Assembly (NCBI RefSeq): GCF_937888285.1
Contig: NZ_CALART010000114.1
Location: 1 to 64,000, forward strand
DNA from: an uncultured Aquimonas sp.
GTDB taxonomy: Bacteria > Pseudomonadota > Gammaproteobacteria > Xanthomonadales > Xanthomonadaceae
Length of the DNA stretch: 64,000 nucleotides
Reading direction: 5' to 3'
Part shown: positions 44,054-52,174 of the stretch, in pieces
Layout of the letters: each line of letters opens with the position of its first letter
Position numbering within the stretch: the stretch's first letter is position 1
The notes under the pieces: generated by a model
Database searches by the model: none
Told to the model about the DNA's origin: nothing
Seen by the model: only the letters and a program-made list of their open reading frames with translations
Position numbers and translations under genes: made by a program

Positions 44054-45198
44054 GCGGGTGTCTCCACGGGAAGGTGCAGGCGCAGGGCAAAGCCCTGGCC
44101 CGGCGAGGTGTCGATCTCAAGTGTGCCGGCGAATTCGGCAACGCGCTCGCGCATGCCGCGCAGGCCGTTGCCGGCCTGTACCGCGTCCGCGCCACGGCCA
44201 TCATCGCGCGCCTCCAGCAGCACCCCGCCGGCATCACTGGCGATGCGCAGATCGAGACGCGCGGCGCCGGAATGACGGGCGGCGTTGGTGATGATTTCCT
44301 GGGTCGCGCGCAGCAGCATCTGCGCGCGATGGGGATCGCTGATGCGGAAGTCGGGCGGCACGTCCAGACGCACTTCGAGCGAGGGCACGCCATCGACCAG
44401 GGTGAACAGGGCCTCGCGCAGGTCGATGGCGTCGTCCTGGCGCAGCTGGCTGACCGCCTCGCGCACGTCGGAGAGCAGCAGCTTGGCCAGGGACTGCGCC
44501 TGCTTGATGTGCTCGCGCGCCTTGCCATCGGACAGGTGGGTGGCGACCTCAAGGTTCAGGCTGAGCGCAGTGAGGTGGTGGCCCAGCAGGTCATGCAGCT
44601 CACGCGAGATGCGCGAGCGCTCGTTGAGGCGAGAGCTTTCGGCCAGCAGGGCGCGGGTGGCGCGCAGCTCCGAGTTCAGGCGGCGCTGCTCCTCGCGGGC
44701 GTCCATCTGCCGGCGCGCGACCAGGCTGGTGAGGAACACGAAGCTGGAGTAACCGAACAGCAGCATGGCCTGCAGCGGCGCGCTGATCCAGTCGAAGCCC
44801 TCGATCTGCAGGAACACCGGAATCAGCGCGCTGTGCTGCGCGATCAGCCAGACCAGCCCCCAGCCCAGCGACAGGAACCAGGGCAGCAGACCGGCGATGA
44901 CGATCAGGAAGGCACCGGACAGACCGGTGCCGGTGAAGTGCCCAATGCCGATCGCCGACAGCGTGAGCACGCCCAGCAGCGGCAGATGCAGCCAGCGCGT
45001 GCGGGGTCCGGCACCGGGGGGGCGCGTCAGCAGCCAGTAGCAGACGCCGAAGGTGAGATAGCAGACCCGCCACCAGATCAGATCGCTGCCGCTGATGTCC
45101 TGCTGGAACAGATCGATCAGCAGCGGCACGCCCATGCAGCCCCAGGTGAAGAGGCCTGCGAAGCGCAGCAGCTGCATCGGATTCAGGCGGGCGAGCAT
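44050..45198 (-). CDS. DesK-like sensor histidine kinase
   Basis: A 382 aa kinase with about five N-terminal membrane segments (roughly residues 10-160), a short coiled linker, a HisKA_3 dimerisation domain with the phosphorylated histidine in SRELHDLLGHHLT, and a HATPase domain ending in EARDDGRGADA and GNGLRGMRERV. It lacks a periplasmic domain, so it may sense membrane state or a small solute, as DesK does for lipid fluidity. It is cotranscribed with its regulator. Confidence 0.93.
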   Translation of the reverse strand: MLARLNPMQLLRFAGLFTWGCMGVPLLIDLFQQDISGSDLIWWRVCYLTFGVCYWLLTRPPGAGPRTRWLHLPLLGVLTLSAIGIGHFTGTGLSGAFLIVIAGLLPWFLSLGWGLVWLIAQHSALIPVFLQIEGFDWISAPLQAMLLFGYSSFVFLTSLVARRQMDAREEQRRLNSELRATRALLAESSRLNERSRISRELHDLLGHHLTALSLNLEVATHLSDGKAREHIKQAQSLAKLLLSDVREAVSQLRQDDAIDLREALFTLVDGVPSLEVRLDVPPDFRISDPHRAQMLLRATQEIITNAARHSGAARLDLRIASDAGGVLLEARDDGRGADAVQAGNGLRGMRERVAEFAGTLEIDTSPGQGFALRLHLPVETPA

Positions 45199-45250
45199 CG
45201 CCGCATCATAGGCGGGGTGAAGACGGCGGCACCCTGCCTGTGGTCACGAG

Positions 45251-45428
45251 CCGGGATTCGGGATTGGGGATTGGGGATTGGGGATTCGTGTAACCGCCGC
45301 CGCGAGCATCGGAGCCCTGGCAGCAGCGGGCCCAGCGGAGGCGGGTAAGATTCCGAGATCAGAGACGCCCCGCGGCGCATCGACCTTCGGTCGAATCCCG
45401 AATCCCCAATCCCCAATCCCCAATCCCA
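45251..45428. repeat. GGGATT-bounded repeat element, copy 1
   Basis: Five GGGATT-type units run from 45251, and the inverted set (AATCCC) runs to 45428. About 100 bp lie between them, including the motif CGACCTTCGGTCG (45380-45392). The unit lies between the kinase gene and the M13-type gene, whose ends and starts are intact. The same layout and the CGACC-TTC/GAA-GGTCG palindrome recur at 48922-49119. Confidence 0.75.
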
Positions 45429-45433
45429 GCTCT

Positions 45434-47428
45434 TCAGAACCCCCGCGCCCGCGCCGGCTCCGGCAGGAACATGGGCTGACCGTCCTTGCACTCGAAGGCG
45501 GCCTGGAAACTCGACAGGTGCGGCAGCGGGCCGTTGACGCGGAAACGTGCAGGCGCACGGGTGTCGGCGGCCAGCAGCAGGCGCAGGGCTTCGTCCTGGT
45601 AGTTGCGGCGCATCAGCCGGGCCCAGCCGTGGAAGAAGCGCTGCGCGGGCGTCAGCCCGTCGCGGGTCTCGCCACGCTCGCCGCCAGCAGCGAGAAAGGC
45701 GGTGTAGGCCAGCTGCAGCGCCGCCAGATCGAGCACGTTCTCGTTCCAGGTGGCCGCACCATCGACCTTCAGCGGGCCCAGCGCGGCGAAGGCCGAGTAC
45801 TGGCTCACCAACCCGCGCGAGCGCTCGGCATAGGCCGCGCGATCCGCTTCGCTGAGCAGGCCGCGACGCGCGCCCGAGGCGGGATCGAACACGCCCATCA
45901 GACCGCGCGCGACGAGTGCGCCGGCGACGCCGTGATTCAGCGCGGCATCGCCTGCGGGCTCGAACAGCGGCGACGACAGCAGGGCCGCCGGCAGGTACAG
46001 GGTATGGGTCGCCGCCTGGTAGCTGACCTGCAGGCTGGAGGACGGCACCGGCCAGAGCGCGCGCGGCGGCTTGCCGAGCGCAGCCAGCTCGCGCTGGTGG
46101 CGGGTGCGCGACAGCGCCAGCGCGGCCTCGGGCCAGTTCGTGGCCTTCAGTTCAAAGCCCTCCCAAACCGTCTCGGCCGGGCCGCCCAGCGCGATCGCCA
46201 GGCCGTCGATGTCGGCCAGCACGGCGTTGCGCCCGGCCTCGCTCAACCAATTGGCGCCCTCGACCAGCGCGCGCAGCTGGGCGCGAACGCCTTCGCTCAG
46301 CGCCAGCGCGGCCTCGCGACGCGCCGGCTCGAAGTGGGCACGGGCATAGCGCTGGCTCAGGGCCTCGCCCAGGCTGGCCTGCAGGAACTGCAGCACCCGC
46401 GCCTCGCGCGAAGGCGCGGGCTGGCCCGACAGGGTCTCAAGGAACAGGCGGTCGTGGGCCTCGGTGTAGGGCTGGCCGAGGAAAGGCGCGGCGGCATGCA
46501 GCACATGGAAACGCAGGTAGGACTGCCAGTCGGCCAAGGGCTGCGACGCGAAGCGCGCGTTCAGCGCGCTGAAGAAGCTGGCGTGCGCCTGCGAGATGCG
46601 ATCCAGCCCGCGCAGGCCCTGCCCGCGCAGATAGTCGCGCCAGCGCAGGTTGGGCTGCGCGCGCTCAAGCTCGCGCACGCCGACCAGCCGGTAGCTGTTG
46701 CGCGGGTCGCGCAGCTGCTCCAGTGACAGCGAGGCGCGGGCGAGCTCCAGCTCCAGCGCGAGCACGCGCTGCGACTCGGCCGAGGCCTCAGGCCGGCCGG
46801 CGAGCACCAGCAGACGCTCGACATAGGCGCGATAGGCCTCGCGCAGCTCGACCGCGGGAGCGTCCTCGCGCAGGTAGTAGTCGCGATCCGGCAGGCCCAG
46901 GCCACCCTGGTTGGCGTAGGCGATGAGCTGCTCGGGCCGCTCCAGATCGGGCGCGGCGGAGAAGGCGAACAGGATCGGCGCGCCCCAGCCGTGCAGCTCG
47001 GCGATCAGCGCAGGCAGATCGCGCGGCTTGCTCAGCGCATCGATCCTGGAAAGAAAGGGGGCTGCCGGGCCGACGCCCAGCGCATCGATCGCGGCGCCGT
47101 CCATGCCCAGCGCATAGGCGCGGGCGATGCTGGTGTCCAGCGGATTCGCAGGCGCCTCGGCGAAGCCGCGCAGCAGGTCGCGCTGACGCATCGCGTGCAG
47201 GCTGCGCACTTCATCGGTATAGCCGATGCTGGCCTGCCCCGATGGCACCGGCGTTGCACCCAGCCAGCCGCCGTTCGCGTGCTGGTAGAAATCCATGCAG
47301 GCGGCAGTACTGGCGTCGCGCTGGCGCGGGTCGAGCGCGGCATCGGCGCGACTGATGACAGGGGCGAACAGGCCGAGCAGGCCGATCGCGGCAACGCGGA
47401 GCAGCAGTGCGGAATCTCCAGGGAACAT
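45434..47428 (-). CDS. M13-family (neprilysin-like) protein lacking the HExxH zinc motif
   Basis: A 664 aa exported protein with a signal peptide (about residues 1-27). It has clear M13 features: MDFYQHANGGWLGATPVP, GLPDRDYYLRED, the C-terminal DGLTPAQRFFHGWARLMRRN and FRVNGPLPHLSSF. In true M13 peptidases a GHExxHxFDD segment binds zinc. Here the aligned stretch reads VARGLMGVFDP (about 45892-45914), so both histidines and the glutamate are missing. The third-ligand region WNENVLDLAAL still keeps E and D. It is probably a pseudopeptidase, perhaps a binding or scaffold protein. The reading frame is intact. Confidence 0.88.
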   Translation of the reverse strand: MFPGDSALLLRVAAIGLLGLFAPVISRADAALDPRQRDASTAACMDFYQHANGGWLGATPVPSGQASIGYTDEVRSLHAMRQRDLLRGFAEAPANPLDTSIARAYALGMDGAAIDALGVGPAAPFLSRIDALSKPRDLPALIAELHGWGAPILFAFSAAPDLERPEQLIAYANQGGLGLPDRDYYLREDAPAVELREAYRAYVERLLVLAGRPEASAESQRVLALELELARASLSLEQLRDPRNSYRLVGVRELERAQPNLRWRDYLRGQGLRGLDRISQAHASFFSALNARFASQPLADWQSYLRFHVLHAAAPFLGQPYTEAHDRLFLETLSGQPAPSREARVLQFLQASLGEALSQRYARAHFEPARREAALALSEGVRAQLRALVEGANWLSEAGRNAVLADIDGLAIALGGPAETVWEGFELKATNWPEAALALSRTRHQRELAALGKPPRALWPVPSSSLQVSYQAATHTLYLPAALLSSPLFEPAGDAALNHGVAGALVARGLMGVFDPASGARRGLLSEADRAAYAERSRGLVSQYSAFAALGPLKVDGAATWNENVLDLAALQLAYTAFLAAGGERGETRDGLTPAQRFFHGWARLMRRNYQDEALRLLLAADTRAPARFRVNGPLPHLSSFQAAFECKDGQPMFLPEPARARGF

Positions 47429-47493
47429 GTGCAGCCTTGCGAACTTCGGGGGGCGCACAGTGTAGCGGTGCGGGCCACGAAGTCGGCGGCGCT

Positions 47494-47499
47494 ATGATC
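47494..47499 (+). promoter_or_regulatory. Likely -10 element of the beta-CASP gene
   Basis: TATGAT lies 28 nt before the ATG at 47528, in the 99 bp gap to the divergent M13-type gene. No good -35 is visible, so this is suggestive only. Confidence 0.4.
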
Positions 47500-47527
47500 G
47501 TGCCAGCCCCCACGCTGCGAGGTTCGA

Positions 47528-48919
47528 ATGCGCATCACCATCCACGGCGCCGCCGGCGAAGTCACAGGCTCCTGCCATCTGCTCGAATTCGGCCGCCAGC
47601 AGGTGCTGCTGGACGTGGGCATGATCCAGGGCGGGCATGAGGAAACGCAGCGCAATCGCGATGCCTTCCCGTTCGACCTGAAGCGCCTGGATGCCGTGGT
47701 GATCAGCCATGCCCATATCGATCACCTCGGCCGACTGCCGCTGCTGGTGAAGCGCGGCTACTCCGGGCCTGTCTATACACATCGCGCCACCGCCGATCTT
47801 GCGCGGATCATGCTGGAAGACTCCGCCAGCCTGGCCGCCGCCGATGCCGAACGCGACAACCGCCGCAAGCTGCGCGCCGGCGAGGAGCCCGACGCCGAGC
47901 CCCTGTACTCGCTGGGCGACGTCGCCGATGCCCTGCGCCTGCTGCGCGCACTGGACTACGACGAGCCCACCGAGATCCTGCCGGGCCTGACCCTGACCCT
48001 GCGCGACGCCGGCCACATCCTCGGTTCGGCCTCGGTCAGCCTGACCGGCGAGACGCCGAAGGGCCCACGCACCCTGGTGTTCTCGGGCGACATCGGCCCG
48101 CGCGGCACACCGATCATGCGCGACCCTGCACCCGTACCCAAGGCCGACCTGGTGCTGCTTGAGAGCACCTATGGCGACCGCCTGCACCGCACGCGCGACT
48201 CCACCATCGACGAACTGGGTGAAGTCTTCGACATCGCTGCCCACGAGCGCGGCAACGTGCTGATCCCGGCCTTCGCCGTGGGCCGCAGCCAGGAGCTGCT
48301 GTACTGGATGGCCGAGAACTACGAGCGCTGGCACCTCGACCGCTGGCAGGTCTATCTCGACTCACCGATGGCGCTCAAAGTCACTGAAACCTATGCGCGC
48401 CACAAGGCACTGCTGGACTCACCGGCCCGCGCCGCCTGGAACGGCAGCGGCAACCCCTTCGGCCTGCCCAACCTGCGTCTCGTCAGCAGCGTGCAGGACT
48501 CGCAGGCGCTCAACCAGCGCGGCGGCGGCTGCGTGATCATTGCCGGCAGCGGCATGTGCAACGGCGGCCGCATCCGCCACCACCTGCGCCACAACCTCTG
48601 GCGCGAGAACGCCCACGTCGTCTTCGTCGGCTACCAGGCCCGCGGCACCCTGGGCCGGCGCCTGGTCGACGGCGCCGACTTCGTCGACATCTTCGGCGAG
48701 CGCATCCGCGTCAAGGCGCGCCGCCACACCATCGGCGGCCTGTCGGCCCACGCCGACCAGAACGGCCTGAGCCAGTGGTACGGGCAGATCCCCCTGCATC
48801 CGCGGGTGCTGCTGGTGCACGGCGAAGACGAAGCCCGTGAAGGCCTGCGGGTGCGCCTTGGCGAGCAGTACGGCTGCGATGTGCGGGTGCCGGAGGCGGG
48901 CGAGCAGTTTGATGTGTGA
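47528..48919 (+). CDS. Metallo-beta-lactamase/beta-CASP RNA-processing exonuclease
   Basis: A 463 aa protein with an MBL fold and beta-CASP domain, the CPSF73/Ysh1-like group that cleaves RNA. The metal site has SHAHIDHLGRLP (residues 60-71), DAGHILGSA, SGDIGP and the C-terminal HADQNGL. The beta-CASP part has LIPAFAVGRSQELLYWM and IIAGSGMCNGGRI, and GYQARGTLGRRL. All ligand positions look intact. It ends just before a repeat element. Confidence 0.95.
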   Translation: MRITIHGAAGEVTGSCHLLEFGRQQVLLDVGMIQGGHEETQRNRDAFPFDLKRLDAVVISHAHIDHLGRLPLLVKRGYSGPVYTHRATADLARIMLEDSASLAAADAERDNRRKLRAGEEPDAEPLYSLGDVADALRLLRALDYDEPTEILPGLTLTLRDAGHILGSASVSLTGETPKGPRTLVFSGDIGPRGTPIMRDPAPVPKADLVLLESTYGDRLHRTRDSTIDELGEVFDIAAHERGNVLIPAFAVGRSQELLYWMAENYERWHLDRWQVYLDSPMALKVTETYARHKALLDSPARAAWNGSGNPFGLPNLRLVSSVQDSQALNQRGGGCVIIAGSGMCNGGRIRHHLRHNLWRENAHVVFVGYQARGTLGRRLVDGADFVDIFGERIRVKARRHTIGGLSAHADQNGLSQWYGQIPLHPRVLLVHGEDEAREGLRVRLGEQYGCDVRVPEAGEQFDV

Positions 48920-48921
48920 GA

Positions 48922-49119
48922 GCCGGGATTGGGGATTCGGGATTCGGGATTCGACCGAAGGTCGATGCGGCTGGGCACGCATCTGGGACGAGGACACTCG
49001 CCGCCTCTCTGCATGCTGAAGGGGGCGGCAGCTTGGAAGCTCGCGACCACCTCCTCACGAATCCCGAATCCCGAATCCCCAATCCCGGCTTCAAACGAAT
49101 CCCCAATCCCGAATCCCGC
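48922..49119. repeat. GGGATT-bounded repeat element, copy 2
   Basis: Four to five GGGATT-type units (48922-48953) face inverted AATCCC units at 49059-49119. The interior is about 105 bp and has CGACCGAAGGTCG at 48952-48964. The first interior bases match copy 1 when that copy is reversed. GCGCGCAGC-type triplet runs follow at 49119-49145. Confidence 0.75.
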
Positions 49120-49149
49120 GCGCGCAGCGCGCAGCGCGCAGCGCAGCCC

Positions 49150-49155
49150 TAGAAT
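49150..49155 (+). promoter_or_regulatory. Likely -10 element of the sodium channel gene
   Basis: TAGAAT is found 30 nt before the channel ATG at 49186, just after the GCGCGCAGC runs. No clear -35 is seen. Confidence 0.45.
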
Positions 49156-49185
49156 GCGCTCCCCTCCCCGACCCTGCCCCTCGCC

Positions 49186-49995
49186 ATGAAGGCCCTGCTC
49201 GAACGCGCGCTTGCCCACCCCTTCACCGAACGCTTCGTGCTGGCGGTGATCCTGATCAACGCCATCACTCTCGGGCTGGAGACCGATGCGCGGGTGATGG
49301 CGCGCTTTGGCGACTGGCTGCTGATGCTGGACAAGGCGGCGCTGGCGATCTTCTGCATGGAGCTTGCCGCCAAACTCTACGTCCGCGGGCTGCGCTTTTT
49401 CCGCGACCCCTGGAACGTGTTCGACTTCGTGGTCGTGGCGATCGCCCTGCTGCCAGCCTCCGGCCCGCTGTCGGTGCTGCGCGCGCTGCGCATCCTGCGC
49501 GTGCTGCGCCTGATCACCATCGTGCCCTCGCTGAAGCGCGTGGTCGGTGCGCTGCTGGGTGCCATGCCCGGCATGGCTTCGATCGTCCTGCTGCTGATGC
49601 TGATCTTCTACGTCGGCGCGGTGATGTCGACCAAGCTGTTCGGCGAGGCCTTCCCCGAGTGGTTCGGCAGCGTGGCCGCCTCGTTCTACACCCTGTTCCA
49701 GGTGATGACGCTGGAAAGCTGGTCGATGGGCATCGTGCGGCCGGTGATGGAGGTTTACCCCTACTCCTGGCTGTTCTTCATCCCCTTCATCCTCGCCACC
49801 AGCTTCACCGCCCTGAACCTGTTCATCGGCGTTGTGGTGTCGGCCATGCAGGCGGAGATCGACGCCGATCGTGAGCGCGTCGTCGAGGAAGCCGTGGCCA
49901 AGGGCGAGGAACCCCTGGTCGAGGAAGTGCGCGCGCTGCGCGCCGAGATCGCGCGCCTGTCGCAGCGGCTTGAGGCCTCGGACGGCAAGGCGTGA
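49186..49995 (+). CDS. Bacterial voltage-gated sodium channel (NaChBac/BacNav type)
   Basis: A 269 aa single-domain six-helix cation channel that assembles as a tetramer. S1-S3 are visible in residues 14-90. S4 carries arginines every third residue (LRALRILRVLRLITIVPSLK). The pore selectivity filter is TLESWS, the BacNav sodium-selective sequence. S6 (FTALNLFIGVVVSAM) is followed by a C-terminal coiled coil, about residues 220-262. Its stop overlaps the next gene by 4 bp, so the two are coupled. The physiological role, perhaps flagellar or pH related, is unknown here. Confidence 0.95.
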   Translation: MKALLERALAHPFTERFVLAVILINAITLGLETDARVMARFGDWLLMLDKAALAIFCMELAAKLYVRGLRFFRDPWNVFDFVVVAIALLPASGPLSVLRALRILRVLRLITIVPSLKRVVGALLGAMPGMASIVLLLMLIFYVGAVMSTKLFGEAFPEWFGSVAASFYTLFQVMTLESWSMGIVRPVMEVYPYSWLFFIPFILATSFTALNLFIGVVVSAMQAEIDADRERVVEEAVAKGEEPLVEEVRALRAEIARLSQRLEASDGKA

Positions 49996-51230
49996 GTGAA
50001 CGACGTGCCGCGCGCGTGGCCGTGGTCGGCGGCGGCCCCGCCGGGCTGATCGCCGCCGAGCACCTGCGCGCCGCCGGTGCCGAGGTCGATCTGTACGAGC
50101 GCATGGGCTCGGTCGGCCGCAAGATCCTGATCGCCGGGAAGGGCGGCCTGAACCTCACCCACTCGGAGTCCTTCGCGCCCTTTGTCGCGCGCTATCGCGA
50201 GGCCGCCGCCTGGGTGCAGCCCTGGCTTGAACGCTTCGACGCGAATGCCCTGCGCGAGTGGGCGCGCGGGCTCGGCGTCGAGACCTTCGTCGGCAGCTCG
50301 GGCCGGGTGTTTCCAAACGACTTGAAAGCTGCGCCCCTGCTGCGCGGCTGGGTGCGGCGGCTGCGCGAGCAGGGCGTGCGCTTCCATGTGCAGCATCGAC
50401 TGATCGCGATCGAGGCCACGCGCCTGCACTTCGACACCGCCGCAGGAACCGTCGAAGTGATGGCCGACGCCGTGGTGCTGGCGCTGGGCGGCGGCTCCTG
50501 GGCCAAGCTCGGCAGCGATGGCGCCTGGGTGGAGCTGCTGCGCGCGCGCGGCGTCGAAGTGCGCGATCTCGCGCCCAGCAACTGCGGCTTCGAATGCGAT
50601 TGGTCGGCGGATTTTCGCGCCCGCTGCGCAGGCCTGCCGGTGAAGCCCGTGGCGGCGGCATGGATCGACGCCGCGGGCGAGCGCCAGTATCGCCAGGGCG
50701 AGTTCGTGCTGACCGAGCGCGGCATCGAGGGCAGCCTGATCTACGCGCTGTCGGCCGACCTGCGCGGCCAGATCGAGCGCGACGGTCGCACCGAGCTGTG
50801 GCTCGACCTGTTTCCGGAGCGCTCGCTCGAGCAGCTGCGCCGCGCCTGGCAGCGCGCCCGCAGCGGCGAAAGCACCGGCTCCAAGCTGCGCAAGCGCCTT
50901 GGCCTGGAGGGCGCCCGCCTGGCGCTGGTCTACGAACGCCTGCCGAAATCGGCGATGGCCGATGCGGAGGTTCTGCTCCCCGCACTGAAGGCCTTGCCCC
51001 TGCAGCTCGCTGCGACGCGCCCGCTGGATGAAGCCATCAGCAGCGCGGGCGGCGTGCGCCGCGAGGCGCTGGATGCGCGCCTGATGCTGCGCGACCTGCC
51101 CGGCGTGTTCTGCGCCGGCGAGATGCTGGACTGGGAGGCGCCGACCGGTGGCTACCTGCTGACCGCCTGCTTCGCCAGCGGCGCGCGCGCTGCAGATGGC
51201 GCGCTGGACTGGCTGGCGGCGCGTCCCTGA
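49992..51230 (+). CDS. HI0933/YhiN-family flavoprotein
   Basis: A 412 aa FAD/NAD(P)-binding oxidoreductase of unknown substrate. It has the GGGPAGLIAAEHL Rossmann motif, GRKILIAGKGGLNLTHSE, a central LALGGGSWAKLGSDGAW and the C-terminal GVFCAGEMLDWEAPTGGYLL. These fit the family called TIGR03862 or YhiN. The GTG start overlaps the sodium channel gene by 4 bp. Its 3' end overlaps a convergent gene by 79 bp. Confidence 0.92.
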   Translation: MSERRAARVAVVGGGPAGLIAAEHLRAAGAEVDLYERMGSVGRKILIAGKGGLNLTHSESFAPFVARYREAAAWVQPWLERFDANALREWARGLGVETFVGSSGRVFPNDLKAAPLLRGWVRRLREQGVRFHVQHRLIAIEATRLHFDTAAGTVEVMADAVVLALGGGSWAKLGSDGAWVELLRARGVEVRDLAPSNCGFECDWSADFRARCAGLPVKPVAAAWIDAAGERQYRQGEFVLTERGIEGSLIYALSADLRGQIERDGRTELWLDLFPERSLEQLRRAWQRARSGESTGSKLRKRLGLEGARLALVYERLPKSAMADAEVLLPALKALPLQLAATRPLDEAISSAGGVRREALDARLMLRDLPGVFCAGEMLDWEAPTGGYLLTACFASGARAADGALDWLAARP

Positions 51231-52075
51231 CGCCGGGTCGCAACTGGCCCTGCACCGCTCGGCACATCGAGCCGCAGCGTGAGGCATTTGGCCGAGCCGC
51301 CGGACTTCTGGAATTCGTCCAGCTGCACTCGCACCACGTCGAGACCCAGATGCGCGAGCCGCGCCTCGGTGGCGTCACCGAGGCCATCGCCGAACACCGT
51401 GTCGTCAAGGCAGACCGCATTGCAGGCGAAGCGCGCGGCCTCGCTCTCGACCACGGCCACCCGACGCTCGGCCGGAAACGCCGCTTCGATGCGCAGACGC
51501 GACTCCTCGTCGAAGGCCGGCGGGAACCACAGCAGGCCACCGCGCGGTAGCGGGCAGAAGCACGTATCGAGGTGATAGAAGCGCGGATCGATCAACCGCA
51601 GCGGCTCGACTTCGATGCCCAGCGTGCTCGCCAGCCAGGGCGCGGCGCGCGCATCCGAACGCGGCCCGGTCCCCAGCCAGAGTCTCGTCGTTTCGCATTC
51701 GAACAGTGCGTCACCCGTGCCCTCGAAGTGCAGGTCCGGCGGCGGCAGCTGCAGCTCGAAGCCGGCGCTGCGCAGCCAGCGCTCAGCCAGGGGCTGCTCC
51801 GGCTGACGTTCGCCATGACGGAAGCGCGCCGGCACCGCGCACCGGCCATGGATCAGGGCCGCGTTGGCGGTGAACACCTGGTCCGCGAGGCCCGGCGCTG
51901 GCGGCAATACACTCACCTCGGCCTGCCGGCTCAAGGCCCGATGCAGGGCCTGCCATTGCGTCCGCGCGCGCGCCGGGTCGACCCGCCCCAGCCCGGCCCG
52001 CATCCAGGGATTGATGCAGTAGCGCACTTCGAAGTGCCGGGGATCGCACATCAACAGCTGCGGCTGGGAACGCAT
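51152..52075 (-). CDS. DDAH-like amidinohydrolase
   Basis: A 307 aa protein of the guanidine-modifying (pentein) superfamily, close to dimethylarginine dimethylaminohydrolase, which splits methylated arginines. It has FTANAALIHG, FEGTGDALF, the HLDTCFCPL segment with the catalytic histidine, and the cysteine in SGGSAKCLTLRLD. Its last ~26 residues, rich in A and S, overlap the flavoprotein gene on the other strand by 79 bp. An earlier stop is not present, so this tail is either real or a recent run-on. Confidence 0.87.
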   Translation of the reverse strand: MRSQPQLLMCDPRHFEVRYCINPWMRAGLGRVDPARARTQWQALHRALSRQAEVSVLPPAPGLADQVFTANAALIHGRCAVPARFRHGERQPEQPLAERWLRSAGFELQLPPPDLHFEGTGDALFECETTRLWLGTGPRSDARAAPWLASTLGIEVEPLRLIDPRFYHLDTCFCPLPRGGLLWFPPAFDEESRLRIEAAFPAERRVAVVESEAARFACNAVCLDDTVFGDGLGDATEARLAHLGLDVVRVQLDEFQKSGGSAKCLTLRLDVPSGAGPVATRRQGRAASQSSAPSAARAPLAKQAVSR

Positions 52076-52174
52076 GGCGGGCTCCGCTGCGGGACTGCCG
52101 CCTACGCTGATCGCCGCTGATGACAGCTGCGCGTCAGGCGCGTGTCGAAGCGCTTGCAGAGCTCGCGGTGGGCC

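Noticed and set aside
45251..45428. GGGATT units as a CRISPR array
   Set aside because: Units are about 7-8 bp, without spacers, and occur as inverted arrays; no cas genes are present.
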